Positions 1-6,262 of a DNA stretch of 15,067 nucleotides are shown here, in pieces. Origin of the DNA: DASUAO01 sp046484625 (GTDB taxonomy: Bacteria; Actinomycetota; Acidimicrobiia; IMCC26256; PALSA-555). The translations under genes were made by a program, and so were the position numbers. The DNA lies in assembly GCA_046484625.1 (NCBI GenBank), contig JAWOIO010000165.1, positions 1 through 15,067 of the forward strand. Direction: 5' to 3'. Under the pieces are notes generated by a model, which searched no databases, was not told the origin of the DNA, and worked only from the letters and a program-made list of their open reading frames with translations. Numbering within the stretch: position 1 is the first letter of the stretch; each line of letters opens with the position of its first letter.

Positions 1-182
1 GCCGCCAGCTCGACGATCTCGTCGACGACCTCGCTCCGGTCACGATCACGCGCGAGGAGCACGTGGCGGACCGAACGTCGTCCCGAGCGCAGCAGCTCGC
101 GGACCGCCCGTCGGCCGGGGACGATCTCTCCACCGAGGTCGTCGCCGCCTCGACGCGGGCCGCGCGTGTCGGCGCGACTCAC
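1..182 (-). CDS. rlmB: 23S rRNA (guanosine-2'-O)-methyltransferase RlmB, N-terminal fragment
   Basis: Only the first 60 codons lie in the window; the gene continues past the left edge. Read on the minus strand from a GTG at 182-180, the frame gives a basic, glycine-rich lead and then GEIVPGRRAVRELLRSG, followed by VRHVLLARDRDRSEVVDEI. This is the usual start of the small substrate-binding domain of SpoU/TrmH-family enzymes (an xGRRxVxExL motif, then a hydrophobic strand). The catalytic knotted SPOUT domain is outside the window. The GTG overlaps the cysS stop in a GTGA arrangement, which fixes the start and implies translational coupling. cysS followed by an rlmB/trmH gene is a common actinobacterial pair. 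RlmB 2'-O-methylates a guanosine in 23S rRNA using S-adenosylmethionine. The choice of RlmB over another TrmH-like enzyme rests on the neighbourhood. Confidence 0.82.
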   Translation of the reverse strand, partial: MSRADTRGPRRGGDDLGGEIVPGRRAVRELLRSGRRSVRHVLLARDRDRSEVVDEIVELA

Positions 183-1552
183 ATCCGGTGCCAGGTGGTG
201 CCGCCGGCCCCGTCCTCGAGGACGATCCCCCGGCCTGCGAGCTCGTCGCGGATCGCGTCCGCGGCGGCGAAGTCGCGACGCGCCCGGGCGTCGTTGCGTT
301 CGGCGATCAGCGTCTCCACATCAGCGTCTGACTCCTCCGCTGCACCGACCTCGACGCCGAGCACATCCGCGAGCTCCACGATCGCGGCGACGAGCGACGC
401 GGCGCGGCCGCCGTCACCCTCGTCGATCGCGATGTTGGCCGCCGCTGCGGCCTCGAAGATCGCCGCCAGCGCACCCGGCGTGCCGAAGTCGTCGTCCATC
501 GAGGCCGTGAACGCGTCCCTCGTCGCCTCGTCGATCGTGGACCCCGACCAGGGGATCTCCGCTGCGTCGGCGCGTCGCACCACAGCATCCAACCGGGCGA
601 CGCCCGTCGCGGCTGCGGTGAGCTCGGGATCGCCCAGCTCGGTCGCGCGGCGGTAGTGCGTCTGGAGCACAGCCAGGCGGAACGCCCGCGGCCCATGCGC
701 GTCGAGCGCCTCGGCGAGGGTGCGGAAGTTGCCGAGCGACTTCGACATCTTCTCGCCGCCGATCTCGACCATCCCCGAGTGCATCCAATGGCGGGCGAAC
801 CGGTGTCCCGCTGCCTCCGCCTGCACGCGTTCGTTCTCGTTGTGGGGGAAGACGAGGTCGTCACCGGCGCCGTGGAGATCGAACCCCTCCCCGAGGAGGC
901 CCAGCGCCATCGCGGAGCACTCGATGTGCCACCCGGGCCGACCCGGACCCCACGGCGACTCCCAGGTCGGCTCCCCCGGCTTGGCGGCCTTCCAGAGCGC
1001 GAAGTCGATCGGGCTTCGCTTGGTCTCGTCGACCTCGACCCGCGCCCCGGCCGACTCGAGCAGCTGCTCGACCGATCGGTGCGGGAGCGCCCCATAGGTC
1101 GCGAACGACGCGACGTCGAAGTACACGCCCTGGCCCTCGACCACATACGCGTTGCCCGACTCCACCAGCGCAGCGATCAGCTCGAGCATCTCCTCGATGT
1201 ACTCCGTCGCCCGCGGCATGACGTCGGGGCGCATCACGCCCAACCGGTCGAGCTGCTCCCAGTACGCCACCTCGTTCTGCTGCGCGACCTCCGACGCCGA
1301 CGCGCCCTGCTCGGCGGCGCGGGTGATGATCTTGTCCTCGATGTCGGTGATGTTCGAGACGTACCGGACGGCCAGACCACTCCATGTCAGATAGCGGCGG
1401 ATCACGTCGTAGACGAGTGCGGTGCGTCCATGGCCGACGTGGGGGACGTCGTACACCGTCGGCCCGCACACGTAGATCGTGATCGCCCCGGGATCGCGGA
1501 GATCCAGGTCGACCTTGTCGCGCTGCAACGTGTCGTGGATGCGGATGCTCAC
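179..1552 (-). CDS. cysS: cysteinyl-tRNA synthetase
   Basis: This class I enzyme charges tRNA-Cys with cysteine in the cytoplasm. The 457-residue product is a normal length. All signatures are present: the HIGH-type motif HVGHGR at 38-43 after the zinc cysteine in YVCGPTVYD (C29); the remaining zinc ligands C212 (WHIECSAMA), H237 and E241 (FPHNENE); and KMSKS at 268-272. The C-terminal anticodon-binding region ends with the usual ARRDFAAADAIRDEL helix. The alternative MshC (mycothiol ligase) is less likely because length, C-terminal domain and rlmB neighbour all fit CysS. The start is GTG (1552-1550); the ATG two bases upstream runs straight into a TGA. A 56-bp gap separates it from ispF, and a TAGCCT box 6 nt before the GTG could give the gene its own leaderless promoter. 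Its stop overlaps the rlmB start. Confidence 0.96.
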   Translation of the reverse strand: MSIRIHDTLQRDKVDLDLRDPGAITIYVCGPTVYDVPHVGHGRTALVYDVIRRYLTWSGLAVRYVSNITDIEDKIITRAAEQGASASEVAQQNEVAYWEQLDRLGVMRPDVMPRATEYIEEMLELIAALVESGNAYVVEGQGVYFDVASFATYGALPHRSVEQLLESAGARVEVDETKRSPIDFALWKAAKPGEPTWESPWGPGRPGWHIECSAMALGLLGEGFDLHGAGDDLVFPHNENERVQAEAAGHRFARHWMHSGMVEIGGEKMSKSLGNFRTLAEALDAHGPRAFRLAVLQTHYRRATELGDPELTAAATGVARLDAVVRRADAAEIPWSGSTIDEATRDAFTASMDDDFGTPGALAAIFEAAAAANIAIDEGDGGRAASLVAAIVELADVLGVEVGAAEESDADVETLIAERNDARARRDFAAADAIRDELAGRGIVLEDGAGGTTWHRM

Positions 1553-1558
1553 ATCGTC

Positions 1559-1564
1559 AGGCTA
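1559..1564 (-). promoter_or_regulatory. Possible -10 box for a leaderless cysS transcript
   Basis: On the minus strand TAGCCT (matching TANNNT) is followed by exactly 6 nt and then the cysS GTG. In actinobacteria this spacing places transcription initiation at the start codon. No clear Shine-Dalgarno sequence precedes cysS and I see no good -35. The same hexamer with 7 nt spacing precedes the hydrolase gene at 5058. Confidence 0.4.
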
Positions 1565-1608
1565 CGCAGCCGTGCGCACTCGGAGCGCGTCTGATTCGGC
1601 GACCGGGC

Positions 1609-2079
1609 TCACCCGGACACGAGGAGTGCGACAGCCCACGCCGCGATGCCCTCGCCCCGCCCGACGGCGCCGACCCCCTCGGTCCGCTTGGGCTTGACCG
1701 AGACCGCCCCACCGACGACATCGGTGAGCAGCGTCGCCATCGCGGGCACCTGGGGGCCGAGTCGTGGTGCCTCAGCGGCGACGACCACGTCCACGTTGGC
1801 GACCTCCCATCCGGCCGCGTGCACGCGCCCCACCACGTCGGTGAGCAGTGCGATGGACGAGGCGTCGCGATGCGCCGGGTCCGACGCCGGGAAGAGCGTC
1901 CCGAGGTCCGGGAGCCCGGCCGCACCCAGGAGGGAGTCGGCGACGGCGTGCGCGACGACATCGGCGTCGGAATGGCCTTCCAGCCCGGGACCGTCGGGGA
2001 TCACGACACCGCCCAGGACCAGCGGCCCCGCGCCACCGAAGGCGTGCACGTCGAAGCCGAGACCGATGCGAACGTTCAC
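1609..2079 (-). CDS. ispF: 2-C-methyl-D-erythritol 2,4-cyclodiphosphate synthase
   Basis: IspF catalyses cyclisation of the CDP-methylerythritol phosphate intermediate, with loss of CMP, in the MEP isoprenoid pathway. The 156-residue length is typical. The zinc ligands are visible as D10 and H12 in GLGFDVHAF and H44 in VVAHAVAD. The EGHSDADV motif is at 34-41, DLGTLFP at 58-64 and the substrate-loop signature KRTEGVGAVGRGEG near 131-144, where the usual ATTTE stretch is slightly changed but the key Thr-Glu remains. The start is GTG at 2079-2077, overlapping the ispD stop (GTGA), so the two are probably translationally coupled. Fused IspDF proteins exist elsewhere; here they are separate. Confidence 0.95.
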   Translation of the reverse strand: MNVRIGLGFDVHAFGGAGPLVLGGVVIPDGPGLEGHSDADVVAHAVADSLLGAAGLPDLGTLFPASDPAHRDASSIALLTDVVGRVHAAGWEVANVDVVVAAEAPRLGPQVPAMATLLTDVVGGAVSVKPKRTEGVGAVGRGEGIAAWAVALLVSG

Positions 2080-2732
2080 CGGGCGTCCGCCCGCATCAGC
2101 GACTCCACGAGCTGGAGATCGGCCACGTCCGTGACCTTCACGTTGCGTCGGTCCCCGGGGACCACGACGACCGTCCCGCCGCTCGCCTCGATCAGCGCGG
2201 CATCGTCGGTCGCGTCGGCGCCGCCGGCGTGGGCTGCCCGCAGCGCCGCGACCCGGAACGCCTGAGGCGTCTGCACGGCGACGAGCCCGGAACGGTCGAG
2301 TGTCTCCGTCGCGCGGTCGCCGGCGACGCGCTTCACCGTGTCGGTGATCGGGAGGGCCGGGACCGCAGCGTCGGCACCGGCCCGGACGGTGTCGATCACC
2401 AGCTCGAAGAGCGCAGGGGTAGCGAGCGGGCGGGCGGCATCGTGCACCGCGACGATCTCCACGTCGGCGGGCACGGCTCCGAGACCGGATCGGACGGAGG
2501 CCGAGCGGGACGCCCCGCCGACGGCCGTGGCGGTGACCGTGGGACCGTCCCAGACGCGGTCGCCGGGGAGGACGACCACCACGACGTCGCAGACGGCCGA
2601 GGCGGCGGCGACCGCGAGGTCGACGAGTCGGCTCGAGCCGACGGTGAGGAACTGCTTCGGAGCCCCGAATCGCTCGCCCCGCCCACCGGCGACGACGACC
2701 GCGGCCGTTCGGGCCCGGGCGGCGGGGGCCAT
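2076..2732 (-). CDS. ispD: 2-C-methyl-D-erythritol 4-phosphate cytidylyltransferase
   Basis: IspD joins CTP and methylerythritol 4-phosphate to form CDP-ME, two steps before IspF in the MEP pathway. The 218-residue protein shows the nucleotidyltransferase signature AGGRGERFGAPKQF at 15-28 (R18 and K26 match the CTP-binding Arg/Lys), HDAARP at 97-102 with the metal-binding Asp, DTVK at 131-134, QTPQAF at 154-159, TDD at 175-177 and NVKVTD with K199. The ATG lies 16 nt after the carD stop and has only a weak ribosome site, so it is probably translated from the carD message. carD-ispD-ispF is a conserved actinobacterial order. Confidence 0.95.
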   Translation of the reverse strand: MAPAARARTAAVVVAGGRGERFGAPKQFLTVGSSRLVDLAVAAASAVCDVVVVVLPGDRVWDGPTVTATAVGGASRSASVRSGLGAVPADVEIVAVHDAARPLATPALFELVIDTVRAGADAAVPALPITDTVKRVAGDRATETLDRSGLVAVQTPQAFRVAALRAAHAGGADATDDAALIEASGGTVVVVPGDRRNVKVTDVADLQLVESLMRADAR

Positions 2733-2748
2733 CGCTCGGTCGCCGGCC

Positions 2749-3435
2749 CTACTTCTTCTTGGCCGGCGCCTTCGCCGCCTTCTTGGCGGGCGCCTTCTTC
2801 GCAGCCGACTTCTTCGCGCTGGACTTCTTCGCGCTGGACTTCGTGGCGGTGGACTTCGTGGCGGTGGACTTCTTCGCCGTCTTCTTCGCCGCCGACGTCC
2901 CGGCCGACGTCTTGGAAGCCCTCTTGGCCGGCGCCTTCGCGATCGGCTCGTCCTTCCCGGTGAGGACGTCGTCGAGGCGCAGCTCGGCGGTCTCCTCGTC
3001 GACGTTCAGCGCGAACGTCAGCTCGGAGACCAGGATCTGGCGAGCTCGGGCGAGCATCCGCTTCTCCCCCGCCGACAAGCCCTTGTCGGCCTCGCGGAGC
3101 GAGAGGTTCCGGACGACCTCGGCGACCTGGTAGATGTCGCCGCTCTTGAGCTTCTCGACGTGGTTCTTGAAGCGCCGCGACCAGTTCGTGGGCATGCGCG
3201 CCTCCTTCTTGCGGAGGACGGTGAACACCTCTTCGACCTCTTCGTCGTTGATCACGTCGCGCAGGCCGATCTCCTCGGCCTTGTCGACGGGAATGGAGAC
3301 CTTCAGGTCTCCGTAGGTGATCCGCAGCACGAAGTAGTCGGTCTTCTTCTCCTCGAAGACGCGCTTCTCCTTGCCCTCGATGATCGCCGCACCGTGGTGC
3401 GGGTAGACGACCTTGTCGCCGACGGCGAACGGCAT
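2749..3435 (-). CDS. carD: CarD-family RNA polymerase-binding regulator with a lysine-rich C-terminal tail
   Basis: CarD binds the RNA polymerase beta subunit and promoter DNA and stabilises the open complex, especially at housekeeping and rRNA promoters. Residues 1-160 are a full CarD: the RNAP-interaction domain (FAVGDKVVYPHHGAAII at 3-19), then the helical domain with MPTNWSRRF, where W85 matches the wedge tryptophan of M. tuberculosis CarD (162 residues). Here the protein is 228 residues: after the normal end it continues for about 65 residues made almost only of Lys, Ala, Ser, Thr and Pro, with 21 lysines from residue 167 onward and no acidic residue after E163. It resembles histone H1 tails. 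The ATG at 3435 was chosen because the family starts MxFxVGDxVVYP and GAGGT lies 5 nt upstream; the open frame extends further 5' but that part is unlike CarD. ispD follows after 16 nt. Confidence 0.95.
   Translation of the reverse strand: MPFAVGDKVVYPHHGAAIIEGKEKRVFEEKKTDYFVLRITYGDLKVSIPVDKAEEIGLRDVINDEEVEEVFTVLRKKEARMPTNWSRRFKNHVEKLKSGDIYQVAEVVRNLSLREADKGLSAGEKRMLARARQILVSELTFALNVDEETAELRLDDVLTGKDEPIAKAPAKRASKTSAGTSAAKKTAKKSTATKSTATKSSAKKSSAKKSAAKKAPAKKAAKAPAKKK
2807..2881. repeat. Five 15-bp tandem repeats in the carD tail
   Basis: Units at 2807-2821 and 2822-2836 are identical (gacttcttcgcgctg). Units at 2837-2851 and 2852-2866 are identical to each other (gacttcgtggcggtg). A fifth, 2867-2881, is a variant. 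Each encodes five residues (KKSSA- or TKSTA-like), so copy-number change keeps the reading frame. Confidence 0.9.
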
Positions 3436-3639
3436 GGCAGACCTCAGGAACGGTTCGGGAGCATGGCTGGGACGGATGCGCTGGGGGAGGTGCTCGGGGG
3501 AGGGTTCGACAGGCGGGGACCGACGGGACCGGCGGGACCGGCGGCCGAGATCCGCTGCCGTGACTGAGCGCCTCTCACGATACCAGACGGGTGTTGGGCC
3601 CCGAGTGGTGGCACTACGCTGCGCCGCGGGGGTCCCGAA
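3436..3639. promoter_or_regulatory. Divergent intergenic region between carD and the crp-like gene
   Basis: This 204-bp region has no convincing gene. On the minus strand an extended -10-like TGGTATCGT (3585-3577) could drive carD with a leader of about 135 nt. On the plus strand TACGCT at 3615-3620 is a weak candidate for the crp-like gene. Three 9-bp tandem copies of ggaccgacg/ggaccggcg lie at 3517-3543, inside the predicted carD leader. The carD ribosome site GAGGT is at 3445-3441. Confidence 0.45.
3517..3543. repeat. Three 9-bp tandem repeats in the carD leader
   Basis: Units ggaccgacg (3517-3525), ggaccggcg (3526-3534) and ggaccggcg (3535-3543) stand head to tail in non-coding DNA. Function is unknown; simple slippage is the plainest explanation. 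Confidence 0.8.
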
Positions 3640-4305
3640 GTGCCTGAACGACGTCTCGCCGACACCACCGACCTGTTCGCCGCGCTGCCACCGGACCTGT
3701 TGGAGGCACTGCTGCAGTTCGCCGAGACCCGGGTGCTGCACCGGCACGAGTTGCTCTTCCGTCAAGGCGACGAGTCGTCCTCACTGTTCATCGTGGACCA
3801 CGGCCGCGTCGCGATCGCGACCCAGTCCGGCGACGGACGCGAGTCGGTGATCGCGGTCCTGGAGGACGGCGGCCTCTTCGGCGAACTCCCGATGTTCGAC
3901 GGCGCTCCTCGCTCCGCCGATGTGCGCGCGCTCGTGGACACGACATTGCTCGAGGTCTCGTACGAGCCGGTGCGCACGGCGCTGCGGGAGCAGCCCGAGC
4001 TGCTCTGGATCGTCGTTCGGCTCCTCGTGGGCCGCCTTCGCGCGACCGACGAGGTGCTCGCCGACGCAGTGTTCCGCGACGTGCCCGCGCGCACCGCGAA
4101 GCGGCTCCTCGAGCTCGCGGGCGACCAGGACGTGTTCACGCTGCCCGTGACCCAGGAGGACCTCGCGTCGATGGTCGGCGCGTCCCGCGAGCGGGTCAAC
4201 AAGGCCATCTCGCTCTTCATCCGTCTCGACTGGCTCGAGCTCGAGGGCCGCAACAACTATCGGATCCTGGATCGCCAGGCGCTCCAGGAGCGCGCCGAGC
4301 TCTGA
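3640..4305 (+). CDS. Crp/Fnr-family transcriptional regulator
   Basis: This 221-residue protein has the full CRP layout: a cyclic-nucleotide-binding beta barrel (about 12-110), a long dimerisation helix (112-140) and a C-terminal winged helix. The phosphate-binding cassette is FGELPMFDGAPRSADVRA (80-97); G81, E82, R91 and S92 match the residues that contact cAMP in E. coli CRP and actinobacterial GlxR/Crp, so cAMP is the likely ligand. The helix-turn-helix is TQEDLASMVGASRERVNKAI (171-190), with recognition-helix Arg-Glu-Arg close to the CRP type. There are no Fnr-like N-terminal cysteines. The start is GTG with a poor GGGGG ribosome site 7 nt upstream. It diverges from carD and converges on the hydrolase gene, leaving 12 bp. 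Regulon and exact orthology to GlxR/Crp are not provable here. Confidence 0.9.
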   Translation: MPERRLADTTDLFAALPPDLLEALLQFAETRVLHRHELLFRQGDESSSLFIVDHGRVAIATQSGDGRESVIAVLEDGGLFGELPMFDGAPRSADVRALVDTTLLEVSYEPVRTALREQPELLWIVVRLLVGRLRATDEVLADAVFRDVPARTAKRLLELAGDQDVFTLPVTQEDLASMVGASRERVNKAISLFIRLDWLELEGRNNYRILDRQALQERAEL

Positions 4306-4317
4306 CCACCGGGCTCG
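4296..4317 (+). terminator. Possible hairpin at the end of the crp-like gene
   Basis: CGAGCTC (4296-4302) can pair with GGGCTCG (4311-4317), including one G-U pair, around an 8-nt loop that contains the stop codon. There is no T tract, as is common in GC-rich actinobacteria. The 12-bp gap to the convergent gene leaves no other room for a terminator. Confidence 0.3.
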
Positions 4318-5058
4318 CTAGACGGTGATCCAGGCGAGGGTGCGACGCCAGGCGTCGGCCGCGTCGTCCGGTCGGTGTGCCGGACGCTCCGGAGCGTGGA
4401 CGAACCCGTGGTCGGCATCGGGGTAGACCACGACCGCGCAGTCAGGCCGGTCACGCCAGGCGTCACGCAGCGCGTCGATGTCGGCCGCGGGCGTCCACGG
4501 ATCGGCGTCGCCGAACAGCCCGAGTGTGGGACACACCTCCGCGGCCGTCGCAAGGGGTTCCCACACGTTCGGGCCCTGCCATGCGTCGGGGAGGCGGATC
4601 ATCCCGTAGAACGCCACGGCCCGCTCGAAGCGTCCCGATGCGGCGGCCTTGAGCGTCTGCATGCCACCCATGCAGAACCCGAGGACGGAGACGGCGTCGC
4701 CCCCGTGTCGCTCTCCGACGAGATCGGCAGCCGCGGCGAGGTCGCTCATCTGGAGGCGGTCGTCGAGAGACGCCACGAGCCCCATGCGCGCGGTCGGGTC
4801 GTCACCGGCGCGGTCTTCGGTGGTCGCGCGGGCGAACGGCTCGGGGCACGCGACCACGAACCCGTGGGTCGCCAGGCGCCGACAGAGGTCATCGAACAGG
4901 GGACGGATCCCCATGATGTCGGGGTGCACGACGACCGCACCCGTGGGCTCGCCGACCGCCGGTTCGGCCAGGATCGTCTCCACCGCGACACCGTCGTCGC
5001 CGGCGACGGTCACCCGTTCGACGGTCGCGGCGCGGGATCCTTCGAACAGCTCGGCCAT
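4318..5058 (-). CDS. Dienelactone hydrolase family protein
   Basis: This 246-residue protein is a cytoplasmic alpha/beta hydrolase of the dienelactone hydrolase type. The Cys-Asp-His triad is visible: C129 in LGFCMGG, D186 in GDADPWTP and H217 in DADHGFVH. The early strand VVVHPDIMGIRPLFDDLCRRLA (43-64) has the family's conserved region before the first helix. The true substrate is unknown; most genomic members are not in chloroaromatic pathways and no catabolic gene is nearby. No Shine-Dalgarno sequence is evident, but TAGCCT ends 7 nt before the ATG, so a leaderless message is likely. It lies 58 bp downstream of disA on the same strand and could also be read through from it. Confidence 0.88.
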   Translation of the reverse strand: MAELFEGSRAATVERVTVAGDDGVAVETILAEPAVGEPTGAVVVHPDIMGIRPLFDDLCRRLATHGFVVACPEPFARATTEDRAGDDPTARMGLVASLDDRLQMSDLAAAADLVGERHGGDAVSVLGFCMGGMQTLKAAASGRFERAVAFYGMIRLPDAWQGPNVWEPLATAAEVCPTLGLFGDADPWTPAADIDALRDAWRDRPDCAVVVYPDADHGFVHAPERPAHRPDDAADAWRRTLAWITV

Positions 5059-5065
5059 GGCGCAA

Positions 5066-5071
5066 AGGCTA
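5066..5071 (-). promoter_or_regulatory. Possible -10 box for a leaderless hydrolase transcript
   Basis: TAGCCT on the minus strand is followed by 7 nt and then the ATG at 5058. The gene has no purine-rich ribosome site. The preceding bases (GCGTAGCCT) are the same as before cysS. Confidence 0.4.
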
Positions 5072-5116
5072 CGCGCGGCATCGGACCAGTAGGACGTGGG
5101 AACCCGGCGGTGCGGA

Positions 5117-6190
5117 TCAGGAGTACCGGTCGAGGATGCTCGACTCGGCGATGCGGGCGAGGCCGTCCTTGATCGCGCGGGCTCGCGCGTCCCCGACGCC
5201 CTCTACCTGCACCAGGTCGGGGACGCTCGCCCGCATGATCATCTGCAGGTCGCGGAACCGCTCGACGACATGGTCGGAGACCAGCTCGGGGAGGCGAGGG
5301 ATCTTGTGCAGGAGCCGGAATCCGCGCGGCTGGACCGCCGCGTCGAGCCCGGTGTCGGCGCCCAGCTCGAGCACGCTCGCAACCTGCTCCAGGTCGAGGA
5401 CCTCCTCGTCGTCGAACGCCGCGAGCCGCGCGAGCAGGTCGACGAGCTCCGTGTCGGGTATCTCCGCCGAGTAGTCGCGGGCCACGAGCCGACGGTCGTC
5501 CTCGACGCCGCTCATCAGCTCCTCGAGCTGGAGCAGGACGTGACGGCCGTCGCTCCCGAGCTCGATCACGAATCCCTCGATCTCGTGGGAGATCCGACGC
5601 ACCATCTCGGCGCGCTGGAGCACCGACGCCGCATCGCGGAGCGTGACGAGCCCCTCGATCTCGAGCGCCGACAGCGCACCGCTCACGGCGTCGAGTCGGG
5701 CTTTGTAGCGCTCGAGGATCTGCAGGGCCTGGTCGGCGCGGGCGAGCACCCGCGCCGTCGGCTCGATCGGCTGCTTGACTCCCCCGATGTGGATCGCGAC
5801 CTCCGAGCGGTCCTCGGAGACCGTGATCACGGGCACCTCGATCTGACGTGCCACTCGCTCCGCCGTGCGGTGGCGGGTCCCGGTCTCCGACGTCGGGATG
5901 TTCGGGTCGGGGACGAGGTGCACGTTGGCGCGCACGATCCGGCCGCAGTCGTCCGCCAGGATGATCGCACCGTCCATCTTGGCGAGCTCGGAGAGGCGCG
6001 GCGGCGTGAACTCCGCGTCGAGGAGGAACCCACCGGAGCACACCGAGAGCACAGCGGGTCCGGCGCCGACCACGATGAGGGCACCCATCCGGGCCTGGAT
6101 GATCCGCTCGATCCCGGCGCGCAGCTGCGTGCCGGGAGCCGCGAGCCGGAGGGCGGCGAGAAGCGCTTCGGATCGTGGCGGGGTGGGCAT
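5117..6190 (-). CDS. disA: Diadenylate cyclase and DNA-scanning protein DisA
   Basis: DisA makes cyclic di-AMP from two ATP and scans DNA for branched structures through an octameric ring. The 357 residues match the usual 357-360. The N-terminal DAC domain carries the catalytic motifs KMDGAIILADD (D73-G74-A75) and SETGTRHRTAERVA (T105, R106-H107-R108). A helical linker (about 150-285) follows, and the C-terminal helix-hairpin-helix DNA-binding motif VEGVGDARARAIK is at 329-341. It lies 72 bp downstream of radA on the same strand, the classic radA-disA pair; RadA is known to interact with or modulate DisA in other bacteria. A TATCGT box at 6240-6235 in the gap may give it an extra promoter. 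The ribosome site is weak (GGGAGAG, rather far from the ATG). Both catalytic motifs look intact, so c-di-AMP synthesis is expected. Confidence 0.97.
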   Translation of the reverse strand: MPTPPRSEALLAALRLAAPGTQLRAGIERIIQARMGALIVVGAGPAVLSVCSGGFLLDAEFTPPRLSELAKMDGAIILADDCGRIVRANVHLVPDPNIPTSETGTRHRTAERVARQIEVPVITVSEDRSEVAIHIGGVKQPIEPTARVLARADQALQILERYKARLDAVSGALSALEIEGLVTLRDAASVLQRAEMVRRISHEIEGFVIELGSDGRHVLLQLEELMSGVEDDRRLVARDYSAEIPDTELVDLLARLAAFDDEEVLDLEQVASVLELGADTGLDAAVQPRGFRLLHKIPRLPELVSDHVVERFRDLQMIMRASVPDLVQVEGVGDARARAIKDGLARIAESSILDRYS

Positions 6191-6234
6191 GGGCTGCGCT
6201 CGCTCTCCCGTCGCGGTGACGACTCGCTGCGGCC

Positions 6235-6240
6235 ACGATA
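6235..6240 (-). promoter_or_regulatory. Possible -10 element in the radA-disA gap
   Basis: TATCGT on the minus strand lies 44 nt before the disA ATG, within GGTATCGTG. The same nine bases occur upstream of carD at 3584-3576. No clear -35 was found. Confidence 0.3.
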
Positions 6241-6262
6241 CCGCTCGCGGCGCGAACTGACC

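Noticed and set aside
3436..3765. N-terminal extension of CarD (110 residues upstream of the chosen start)
   Set aside because: The extension does not resemble CarD, overlaps the crp-like gene on the other strand, and a good ribosome site lies before the internal ATG.
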